From the NCBI GenBank assembly GCA_021803085.1, contig JAJZMD010000119.1:1-40083 (forward strand): a stretch of 40,083 nucleotides of DNA, written 5' to 3'. The DNA is from Actinomycetes bacterium (GTDB taxonomy: Bacteria; Actinomycetota; Acidimicrobiia; Acidimicrobiales; RAAP-2). This document shows, one piece after another, positions 24,766-32,023 of this stretch. The translations under genes and the position numbers were made by a program. Under the pieces are notes generated by a model. That model was not told the origin of the DNA, made no database searches, and saw only the letters and a program-made list of their open reading frames with translations. Numbering within the stretch: position 1 is the first letter of the stretch; each line of letters starts with the position of its first letter.

Positions 24766-26187
24766 GTGGTCGTCGACGACAGGACCACCCCGGCCGCCGC
24801 GCGTTCCGCCGCTCGCGTCCAGAGCCCGACCACGATCGACCGCCTGATCGGCGAGGAGGAGGAGCGCTTCGTCGCGCGCCAGCCGCGCTCCCGCGAGCTG
24901 CACACCCGGGCGCTCGCCAGCCTCGCAGGAGGCGTGACGAGCAGCTGGCAGATCACCCGGCCACAGCCCGTGTTCATCTCGCGCGGGCACGGATCCAAGA
25001 TCGTCGACGTCGACGGGAACGAGTACGTGGACTTCCACGGAGGCTACGGAGCAGGTCTCGCCGGACACGCGCACCCGGCGATCGTCGAGGCGGCGACCCG
25101 CCAGGTGAGGAACGGGACCCACTTCGCCCAGCCGAGCGAGGACGCGGTGATCGTCGCCGAGCTCCTCGCCCAGCGCTTCGACCTCCCGGTTTGGAGGTTC
25201 ACGAACTCGGGGACTGAGGCGACCATGGACGCGGTCCACCTGATGCGCGCGGTGACCGACCGAGATCTCATCGTGAAGGTCGAGGGCTGCTACCACGGCC
25301 ACCACGACTCGGTGCAGGTCTCGGTCGCCCCGAGCGAGAGCGAGGAGATCGGACCTGCCGGCCACCCTCTCGGACGCCCGGCGTCGTCCGGCATCCCGGC
25401 GGCGATGACCCGGCTCACCCTTGTCGCCACCTTCAACGATCTCTGCAGCGTCGAACGACTGCTCGACGAGCAACCCGGCCGGATCGCCGGGATGATCATC
25501 GAGCCCATCATGATGAACGCGGGGATCGTCCTCCCTGTGCCCGGTTACCTCGAGGAGCTCCGGTCGTTGCTCCACCGCCACGGCGCGCTGCTGTGCTTCG
25601 ACGAGGTGAAGACGGGGCTCACGGTCGGGCCGGGCGGCGCGACCAGGCTTCTCGGCGTCGCCCCGGACATCGTGTGCCTGGCCAAGTCGATAGGCGGCGG
25701 GCTCGTCACTGGGGCCGTCGGCGCCACCGACGAGGTGATGGCGCATGTCGCGTCGGGCGAGTACGAGATGGTCGGCACGTTCAACGGGAACCCCCTTTCG
25801 ATGGCTTGCACCCGCGCGGTGCTCGAATCGGTCGCGACCGACGCGGGTTACGAGCGCATCGCCGCGTTGCGCGCACGGCTCGAGGTGCCCGTGAACGCCG
25901 CGATCGAGCGACACGGACTGAGGGCGCACCTAGTCTCCGTGGGTGCGAAAGGCTGCATCACGTTCGCGGACGCGCCGGTCCGGAACTACCGCGATTTCCT
26001 GCTGGTCGACGATCGCTTCAACCATCTCCACTGGCTCGTCCAGCACAACCGAGGCGTGTTCCTCCCCCCGTGGGGGAAGACCGAGCAGTGGATGCTCTCG
26101 GTGCAGCACGGCGATGGAGACGTCGACATGTTCGTCCAGAACTTCGAGCAGTTCGCGGCTGATGCGGGCCACGCGGTGCGAGCCTGA
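24766..26187 (+). CDS. class III aminotransferase, glutamate-1-semialdehyde aminomutase-like
   Basis: A 473-residue PLP enzyme from the GTG at 24766, preceded by GGAG at 7-nt spacing. An ATG at 24691 is in frame but lies inside the operator. Motifs: NEYVDFHGGYGAGLAGHAHP, the phosphate-site FTNSGTEATMDAVHL, cofactor Asp in LLCFDEVKTG, and Schiff-base Lys in VCLAKSIGGGLVTGAVG. It resembles HemL in sequence style, but its placement in a catabolic regulon argues for transamination or isomerisation of an amino-acid-like intermediate. It is transcribed alone and ends at a hairpin shared with the convergent phosphoesterase gene. Confidence 0.88.
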   Translation: MVVDDRTTPAAARSAARVQSPTTIDRLIGEEEERFVARQPRSRELHTRALASLAGGVTSSWQITRPQPVFISRGHGSKIVDVDGNEYVDFHGGYGAGLAGHAHPAIVEAATRQVRNGTHFAQPSEDAVIVAELLAQRFDLPVWRFTNSGTEATMDAVHLMRAVTDRDLIVKVEGCYHGHHDSVQVSVAPSESEEIGPAGHPLGRPASSGIPAAMTRLTLVATFNDLCSVERLLDEQPGRIAGMIIEPIMMNAGIVLPVPGYLEELRSLLHRHGALLCFDEVKTGLTVGPGGATRLLGVAPDIVCLAKSIGGGLVTGAVGATDEVMAHVASGEYEMVGTFNGNPLSMACTRAVLESVATDAGYERIAALRARLEVPVNAAIERHGLRAHLVSVGAKGCITFADAPVRNYRDFLLVDDRFNHLHWLVQHNRGVFLPPWGKTEQWMLSVQHGDGDVDMFVQNFEQFAADAGHAVRA

Positions 26188-26215
26188 AGCGAGCGCCACA
26201 CGCTGTCGGGCTGCT

Positions 26216-26234
26216 CGGTGCGTCGCACGCACCG
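26216..26234. terminator. hairpin between convergent genes
   Basis: CGGTGCGT-CGC-ACGCACCG is a perfect 8-bp stem with a 3-nt loop, midway between the aminotransferase stop and the convergent phosphoesterase stop. It has no U-run, as is common for actinobacterial terminators. It can act in both directions. Confidence 0.5.
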
Positions 26235-26254
26235 CCGCGGCTCGACTGGTGGCG

Positions 26255-27289
26255 TCACCCCCGCGCCCTGGGCAGCCGAAGGAGGGGTAGGAGTGTGCCG
26301 CTCCGCGGGTCTCCCGCCTGCCCGAGGAACCGCACGCGGTACAGCGCCTCGATCGTCCGCAGGATCCCGGCTCCGTCGACCGGGGCCGCCATTCGGGCGC
26401 CGGGCAAAGTCCGCGCCGACACGACGAACGTCGCGATGTGGCCACCACCGGCTCCGGTGCAGCAGCCGGCGTCTGTGCCGACTGTGCTCTCGTCGAAGGT
26501 GACGATGACCACTCCGTCGTCGCGGTACCACGTCGAAGCGAGCACGTTCGTCAGCACTGCGCGCAGCCACGCGTCACCCTGCGCGACGGTCCCTGTGTGC
26601 ATGTCGTGATGAACGTCGGGCGTCACCCACACGAACGCCGGCAATCTACCGTGCGCGAGCGCGGGGGAGAACGCGCTGAAGGGCTCCACCCGGTCGCACT
26701 CCGCACGATCTGCCACGACGTGGGGCGCATAGACGAACGGATCGTGGTGCCGGTCGAACAGCGGCGCGTAGCCACTGAACCAGGCGGTCGGAGCGGCTCC
26801 CATGTATGCGCGCCAGCCGATGTGCGCCCGGTCGAGCTGGTCCACGAACTGGGTCGCGTTGGCGACGCACGTTGTGCAGTCCGAGCTCACGCCCTGGGTC
26901 GACCCGGAGACCAGCTCGAGGTAGTTCGGAAGGCTCGGGTGCGTGGTGGCGTACGACGAGGTCGCGAGGCCGTAACGCCGCGCGAGGTGGTTCATGTACG
27001 GCGCTGTGGGGTTGCCGATGATCTCCTCGTACCCGTGGTTCTCCATGACGATCAGCATCACGTGCGGCTCTCCCCGGACCGCCCTTCGCGGCGGGTGCCG
27101 ACGCCGCAAGACCGTCGCGGTCGGGGCAGACCCGTGACGAGCCCCCGCGCGCCCCGACTGTCCCAGTGCCGCCACAGACCCGGCCCGCGAGCCAGCGGGA
27201 CCGGCGGCCGCGACGACCCCTGCCCCGAGCAGCCCCGCCGGCAGTGCGAGCCCGAGAAGGAGGAGCATCAGGCGACGGGAGGAGCGCAC
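26255..27289 (-). CDS. secreted phosphoesterase (PF04185-like)
   Basis: A 344-residue exported protein. It has a signal peptide (about 1-30: RRLMLLLLGLALPAGLLGAG) and then the alkaline-phosphatase-superfamily fold of acid phosphatase/phospholipase C-like phosphoesterases. The metal-site motif LIVMENHGYEEIIGN follows the leader. ATTHPSLPNYLELVSGST contains the nucleophile region, and VIVTFDEST and GGHIATFVVS carry later metal ligands. It may share the transcript of the SBP gene upstream, but repeat DNA separates them. A role in phosphate scavenging is possible. Thr codon ACA is frequent. Confidence 0.85.
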   Translation of the reverse strand: MRSSRRLMLLLLGLALPAGLLGAGVVAAAGPAGSRAGSVAALGQSGRAGARHGSAPTATVLRRRHPPRRAVRGEPHVMLIVMENHGYEEIIGNPTAPYMNHLARRYGLATSSYATTHPSLPNYLELVSGSTQGVSSDCTTCVANATQFVDQLDRAHIGWRAYMGAAPTAWFSGYAPLFDRHHDPFVYAPHVVADRAECDRVEPFSAFSPALAHGRLPAFVWVTPDVHHDMHTGTVAQGDAWLRAVLTNVLASTWYRDDGVVIVTFDESTVGTDAGCCTGAGGGHIATFVVSARTLPGARMAAPVDGAGILRTIEALYRVRFLGQAGDPRSGTLLPLLRLPRARG

Positions 27290-27323
27290 GGATCGATCCT
27301 CGCGGCCCGGTCGGCGGAGATGG

Positions 27324-27411
27324 GCGCGGCCGCGTGCGTGAGCCCGGCGCGGCCGCGTGCGTGAGCCCGGCGCGGCCGCGTGCGTGAGCCCGGCGCGGCC
27401 GCGTGCGTGAG
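27324..27411. repeat. 23-bp tandem repeat, 3.8 copies
   Basis: Units begin at 27324, 27347, 27370 and 27393 (last one truncated). Each contains the palindrome CGCGGCCGCG followed by TGCGTGAGCCCG. The array fills the gap between the SBP stop and the phosphoesterase start, where each unit can fold as a small hairpin. It may act as a terminator or as a variable spacer. Confidence 0.9.
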
Positions 27412-27415
27412 CTCC

Positions 27416-29302
27416 TCAGCTCGAGAAGTACCACGTCGTCGGGTCAGGGTCTCCGTAAGGGTTCAGCTTCCACCCTTTCAGGTTGCCCTTCACGACGACG
27501 ACTGTGTCGAAGAGCGGCCACCACAGGGAGGCCACGTTCTTCGAGAGGTAGTCCTCGGCCGCGTACAGCGCACGAAGGCTCGTTCCCGGGCTGACGGAAG
27601 CGGCGGCAATGAGCCGCTGCGCCGTGAGCGATGTGTACCCTCCGGCCCAGTAGTTCCCCTTCCCGAACTGGACGTTCCCGCTCGGGATGATGTCGATCGG
27701 CCCGTATGTCCACATGTAGTCCGAGTAGCCGACCATCCCGTACGCACACGGCGGTGTGGACGGGCACACGCCGGCGATGGAGAACATCGTCGTCTGGGTC
27801 TGACCGTCGAGGACGATGTCGATCCCCACCTTCTTCGCAGCGGCTGCGAACTCGGCAACCTGGTCGGCGAAGGCTGTTGTCCCCGTCTCGTAGATGAACC
27901 GCAGGCTGAGGGCCTCCCCCTTCTTGATCCCGGCGCCGCACTCGTGAGCGCCGGCTCCCGGACGGGCGCACACGTCGGTACCGTTCGACCGCACCTTCCA
28001 GCCGCGGGATCTGAGGAGGTGCGTCGCAGCGGACAGGCTGTAGGGGTACGGGTCCTTCCGCAGGGCCGGGCTCACGTAGGGCGATCCGGGGTACGCCGCG
28101 ATCGGCCCGTAGTCGACGAGCCCGTAGCCGTGGAGGGACGTCCTGATGTACAGCTTCTCTGTCACGAGGTGCTGGAGAGCCTGGCGCACGTAGAGCTGCT
28201 TCACAAGTGGCCCCCATGTCCTGGAGGTGTAGCCGAACTCGAACGCCATGTCGTAGAAGTGCATCTCCGGCTTCACGCTGTACCCGTGGCTCTCGAAGTA
28301 CGCGACCTCCTTGTACGCGCTCAACGGGAGCGAGCCGACGGTGAGCGCTCCTGACCGCAACGCATCGAGCTCCGCGGTGCCTGTTGTGAAGCTGTAGACC
28401 TTGTAACCGGAGAGCTTCGGCTTTGTCGGTCCGGTGTAGTGCGGGTTGGCGGCGAAAGACGCCTGATAGGTCACCGGGTCGAAGGACTTGATCACCCACG
28501 GACCGTCCACCGTCTTCCACAGGGGATTGGTGCCGTAGGTCGGGAGGTCCTTGGACTGGGAGAACAGGAACTTGAACACCTTCTTCGCCCCGGCAGGGGT
28601 CGCAGCCGCGTCGCTCACGCGGCAGGCCGCGCACGTCTTGTCCCACGACTGGGCAGGGAGCGCGTAGATCCACAGGAGTTGGTTGCCGGTGAACCAGGTC
28701 GGGTTGTAGCTGTGGTCGAGGCGCAGCACGATGCGCGTCGGGCTCGGGTAGGTGATCGAGCGCAGGTTGTCAGGCAGCAGGCCGGGATGGTACTCGCCCA
28801 GTGTCCCCTTCCCGGCCTCGTCCAGCTCGAAGAAGAACTTCACGTCCGCGGACGTGACCTTCTGCCCGTCGGACCACGTGTAGCCGGGGTGCAGTGTGAT
28901 GGTGACCTTGGTGTCGCCGTCGGAGTAGACGGGCGGCTTGGCGAGCGACGCTGTGTAGTCGATGCCGGTCGTCGACCCCCTGCCGTCGAAGTACAGGGGC
29001 ACCCACATGCCGTTCGCGATGTAGCGGTTCCACGATTCTGTGTTCGTGCCAGGCTCGAGCGGCAGGATCCACGAGAAGTCGGCGCCTGTGGGGAGCGCGT
29101 AGCTCGCGACGCCGCCCCTCGCCCCCGCAGACGTTGAGCGGGTGCCCCCGACGCTCCTCGTGCTGGTGAGGTCTGCCCTCACCGCCCTCGGCGATGCCCC
29201 AGCGTTCCCCGCAGTCGCCCACGGCGCGGCGGTTGCGATGGTCGCCGCGACCCCCATGACGAGCGGGAGCATGGCGCTCCGGCGGGATCGAATCCGCTTC
29301 AC
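27416..29302 (-). CDS. family 5 (peptide/opine/nickel type) ABC solute-binding protein, orphan
   Basis: A 628-residue exported binding protein (SBP_bac_5). The GTG start has GGGGGG upstream. A signal segment follows (MLPLVMGVAATIATAAPW). Family features are VTITLHPGYTWSDGQKVTSADVKFFFEL and YVRQALQHLVTEKLYIRTSLHGYG. No permease or ATPase genes are nearby, so it must use a transporter encoded elsewhere. It has its own copy of the TetR operator, which puts ligand capture in the regulon. Family 5 proteins bind oligopeptides but also opines and glycine-betaine-like compounds. Thr codon ACA is frequent. Confidence 0.9.
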   Translation of the reverse strand: MKRIRSRRSAMLPLVMGVAATIATAAPWATAGNAGASPRAVRADLTSTRSVGGTRSTSAGARGGVASYALPTGADFSWILPLEPGTNTESWNRYIANGMWVPLYFDGRGSTTGIDYTASLAKPPVYSDGDTKVTITLHPGYTWSDGQKVTSADVKFFFELDEAGKGTLGEYHPGLLPDNLRSITYPSPTRIVLRLDHSYNPTWFTGNQLLWIYALPAQSWDKTCAACRVSDAAATPAGAKKVFKFLFSQSKDLPTYGTNPLWKTVDGPWVIKSFDPVTYQASFAANPHYTGPTKPKLSGYKVYSFTTGTAELDALRSGALTVGSLPLSAYKEVAYFESHGYSVKPEMHFYDMAFEFGYTSRTWGPLVKQLYVRQALQHLVTEKLYIRTSLHGYGLVDYGPIAAYPGSPYVSPALRKDPYPYSLSAATHLLRSRGWKVRSNGTDVCARPGAGAHECGAGIKKGEALSLRFIYETGTTAFADQVAEFAAAAKKVGIDIVLDGQTQTTMFSIAGVCPSTPPCAYGMVGYSDYMWTYGPIDIIPSGNVQFGKGNYWAGGYTSLTAQRLIAAASVSPGTSLRALYAAEDYLSKNVASLWWPLFDTVVVVKGNLKGWKLNPYGDPDPTTWYFSS

Positions 29303-29380
29303 GTGACCCCCCTTTTTCGCCGGCGAACATGGCCGAAGGCTTCGCCGTTCAGTGACCGCAACACCCTCCCAGCGGAATGC

Positions 29381-29404
29381 GTTTGAATGTTCAGTCAATA
29401 GCTA
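29381..29404 (-). promoter_or_regulatory. promoter with TetR-type operator, site 2 (solute-binding protein)
   Basis: On the minus strand TTGCAT, an 18-bp spacer and TAGCTA (29404-29399) precede the operator GACTGA-ACAT-TCAAAC (29396-29381), which has two mismatches in the second half-site. The predicted leader to the GTG at 29302 is about 90 nt. The rest of 29303-29545 holds no gene. Confidence 0.6.
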
Positions 29405-29545
29405 ACCATGGGTGTTTCGTCGATGCAACAGAGAACGGGGGCATCCCCGGCGGCACCGACCACGCACGGCGCGATCCTTCCCGTGCGCTGGCGCAAGACC
29501 CTCGCTCGCCTGGCCGGGACTAGCCGCGCGGGCCTGCGAGACCGG

Positions 29546-30208
29546 TCAGGCAGATGCTCCCCTTGCGCGCCTCCGGAGCGCGGCGCGGCTGCGCCGTGCA
29601 TCCCACACGAAACCGAGCTCGCGCGCCGCGACGCGCATCGACAGCTCGAACGCGCGGCGCCCGTCGACGACCGGATCGTCGAGCGCGATCTGGATCGCGA
29701 GGCCATCGAGCAGGGCGGAGAACCCGACCGAGAAGTCGTCCACGTCCGCGCCGACGAACTCGCGGCGCTCGACCCCGAACCTGACGATCTCGCGGATGGT
29801 CTGGCGGAAGTGCTCGTCGAACTCCTCTCGCACGGCGCGCACGACGGAGTCCCGGAGCGCCCGGACCCACAGGTCGAGCCAGATCGCCCAGGAGTCCTCC
29901 GGTGTCCCCGGATCGCCCGACAGCCCGGAGAGGAAGGTCATCGCCACCACCTCCTCGAGTCGCCCCGAGCCGGTGGGGATCCGTGCAGTGCGGCTGGCCA
30001 TCTCCGCGTACCAGGCGTCCTCGGACCGCCTCATCGCCTCGGCGAGCAAGTGGTCCTTGGTCTTGAAGTAGTACATGACGAGTGCAGGGCTCACGCCCGC
30101 CTGCTCGGCGACGTCCGCGATGCGGGTCTCAGCGAAGCCGCGCTCGGCGATCACCGCGAGCGCGGCAGTGAGGATCTGCGATCCCCGAGGCTCCTCGTCA
30201 CCGGTCAC
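29546..30208 (-). CDS. TetR-family regulator, likely controller of the catabolic regulon
   Basis: A 220-residue TetR protein. The helix-turn-helix lies at about residues 10-55 (ILTAALAVIAERGF ... IADVAEQAGVSPALVMYYFKTKDHLL). The C-terminal domain resembles BetI-like regulators (DSWAIWLDLWVRALRD, FSALLDGLAIQIALDDP). The start is a GTG at 30208. An operator copy lies at 30295-30310, 87 nt upstream and shared with the divergent FAD gene, which suggests autoregulation. It is the only such regulator among the five operator sites, so it is the probable repressor; the inducer is presumably a pathway intermediate. Confidence 0.88.
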   Translation of the reverse strand: MTGDEEPRGSQILTAALAVIAERGFAETRIADVAEQAGVSPALVMYYFKTKDHLLAEAMRRSEDAWYAEMASRTARIPTGSGRLEEVVAMTFLSGLSGDPGTPEDSWAIWLDLWVRALRDSVVRAVREEFDEHFRQTIREIVRFGVERREFVGADVDDFSVGFSALLDGLAIQIALDDPVVDGRRAFELSMRVAARELGFVWDARRSRAALRRRARGASA

Positions 30209-30269
30209 CGTTTCACATCCCTTCCGCCAGACCGCGCCGGCCCGGAGAGCCGCTCGCTCCGGCCACGGC

Positions 30270-30310
30270 TTGTGGAGGATAGCAAGCACAATTAGACTGA
30301 ATGATCAGTC
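30270..30310 (+). promoter_or_regulatory. promoter with TetR-type operator, site 3 (FAD oxidoreductase / tetR)
   Basis: TTGTGG (30270-30275), 17 bp, TAGACT (30293-30298). The operator GACTGA-ATGA-TCAGTC at 30295-30310 is a perfect 6-4-6 palindrome covering the -10 and predicted transcription start, the classic position for repression. Confidence 0.75.
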
Positions 30311-30379
30311 AACACACGGTCGCCGGCTCCCCGCGCATGCCGAGGTGCCTGGGGACGGGAGCCCGGAACTGGAGGGACG

Positions 30380-32023
30380 GTGCAGGGGCACGACGCCGTC
30401 GTGGTAGGAGGCGGGCACAACGGGCTGGTCGCGGCGGCTTACCTCGCGCGCGCGGGCATGCGGACGGTCGTGCTGGAGGGGCGCCACAAGACCGGCGGTG
30501 CCGCGGCGACCGACGCACCGTGGCCCGAGGCGCCCGAGATCAAGGTCACGCGGCTCTCGTACGTGATGAGCCTCCTTCCGCCCACGATCGCCAGGGATCT
30601 CTCCCTCGAGCGCCACGGGTACAAGGTGTTCCCGATGGGTCCCTACTACCAGGCCTTCCCCGACGGGACCTCCATCAAGATCTGGTCGGACGACGCGGCG
30701 AAGAACTACGAGGAGATCGCGAAATTCTCGAAGCCCGACGCAGAGGCGATGCCCAAGTGGGACGCCTGGCTCTCGGGGCTCGCGGACGTCATCGGGCCGA
30801 TGCTGCTCGAGGTGCCGCCGAAGATCGGCTCGAAGCGCCCAGGCGACCTCGCCGACCTCCTCCGGATGGCTTGGCGTCACCGGGGCGTGGACGTGCACAC
30901 CATCGGCGACGTCACCCGGCTGATGACGACGTCGATCGCGGACCTCCTGGACGACTGGTTCGAGTCGTGGCAGGTGAAGGCGCCGATCGCGGTGAACGGC
31001 GTGATCGGGACCTGGGCGGGTCCCTACGAGCCGGGCACCGCCTACGTCATGGCGCACCATTCGATCGGCGACGTGGGCGACGGGCACCTCGGCAGCTGGG
31101 GCTTCCCCGAAGGCGGGATGGGCGCAGTCGCCGACGCGATGCGCCGCGCCGCAGAGAGCTTCGGCGCGGAGGTGCGCACCGGGGCTCGCGTCGCCAGGAC
31201 CATCGTGCGCGGACACCGGGCGGAGGGCGTCGTGCTCGACAGCGGCGAGGAGGTCCGGGCTCCGATCGTGGTGACCACGCTTCACCCTCGGACGGCGTTC
31301 CTGGAGCACATCGGAGCTGCCAACCTCCCCGACGACTTCGTCGCCGACGTCGAGCGCTGGAGGTCGCGCAGCGGCGTCGTGAAGATCAACCTCGCGCTCT
31401 CGGAGCTCCCTGACTTCGTGGCCGACCCAGGATCGCACCTGCAGCCGCACCACACCGGCTCGGTGGAGATGGCGCCGTCGCTCGACTACATCGAGCGGGC
31501 GTTCCTCGACGCCCGGGAGGGACGGCCCGCGACGCTGCCGTTCTCGGACTCGGTGATCCCCACGACCTTCGACCGGACGCTCGCACCCGAAGGCGTGCAC
31601 GTCATGTCGCTGTTCACGCAGTGGGTCCCCGCCACATGGGCCCAGGAGCCGCACACCGCCGAGCTCGAGGCGTACGCGGACCGGCTCATCGACCAGTACG
31701 ACGAGCTTGCACCCAACTTCAAGACGTCGATCATGCATAGGGACATCGTCGGGCCCTACGAGCTGGAGCACGAGTACGGGCTGGTGGGCGGGAACATCTT
31801 CCACGGCGAGCTGTCGGTGGAGCAGCTGTTCCACATGCGACCGGCGCCGGGGTACTGCGATTACAGGACTCCGGTGCCGGGGCTCTACTACGCGAGCTCC
31901 GCGACGCACGCAGGGGGAGGCGTGTGCGGGATCCCTGGCTGGCAGGCGGCGCGCGCTGCGATCGCCGACGTGCGCTCGCAGCGGCGACGGGCCTGGGCGA
32001 GAAGGCTGCCGCCGCGGGTGTGA
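30380..32023 (+). CDS. phytoene-desaturase-like FAD oxidoreductase (PYROXD2 type)
   Basis: A 547-residue flavoprotein. The FAD-binding Rossmann motif GGGHNGLVAAAYLARAG is at residues 10-26. TWAGPYEPGTAYVMAHHSIG and GSWGFPEGGMGAVADAM lie in the middle. The C-terminal YYASSATHAGGGVCGIPGWQAA is the second FAD contact typical of the CrtI/PYROXD2 group. Members act as desaturases, isomerases or amine-type oxidases, so the reaction is uncertain. The start is GTG with GGAGGG upstream. Its stop overlaps the next gene (GTGA). It is controlled by operator site 3. Confidence 0.88.
   Translation: MQGHDAVVVGGGHNGLVAAAYLARAGMRTVVLEGRHKTGGAAATDAPWPEAPEIKVTRLSYVMSLLPPTIARDLSLERHGYKVFPMGPYYQAFPDGTSIKIWSDDAAKNYEEIAKFSKPDAEAMPKWDAWLSGLADVIGPMLLEVPPKIGSKRPGDLADLLRMAWRHRGVDVHTIGDVTRLMTTSIADLLDDWFESWQVKAPIAVNGVIGTWAGPYEPGTAYVMAHHSIGDVGDGHLGSWGFPEGGMGAVADAMRRAAESFGAEVRTGARVARTIVRGHRAEGVVLDSGEEVRAPIVVTTLHPRTAFLEHIGAANLPDDFVADVERWRSRSGVVKINLALSELPDFVADPGSHLQPHHTGSVEMAPSLDYIERAFLDAREGRPATLPFSDSVIPTTFDRTLAPEGVHVMSLFTQWVPATWAQEPHTAELEAYADRLIDQYDELAPNFKTSIMHRDIVGPYELEHEYGLVGGNIFHGELSVEQLFHMRPAPGYCDYRTPVPGLYYASSATHAGGGVCGIPGWQAARAAIADVRSQRRRAWARRLPPRV

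Noticed and set aside
24766-26187. HemL (glutamate-1-semialdehyde aminomutase) for tetrapyrrole synthesis
   Set aside because: It has family resemblance only. No heme genes are nearby and it is controlled by the catabolic operator, so a housekeeping role is unlikely.
27324-27411. CRISPR array
   Set aside because: The 23-bp units are directly adjacent, with no spacers, and no cas genes are present.
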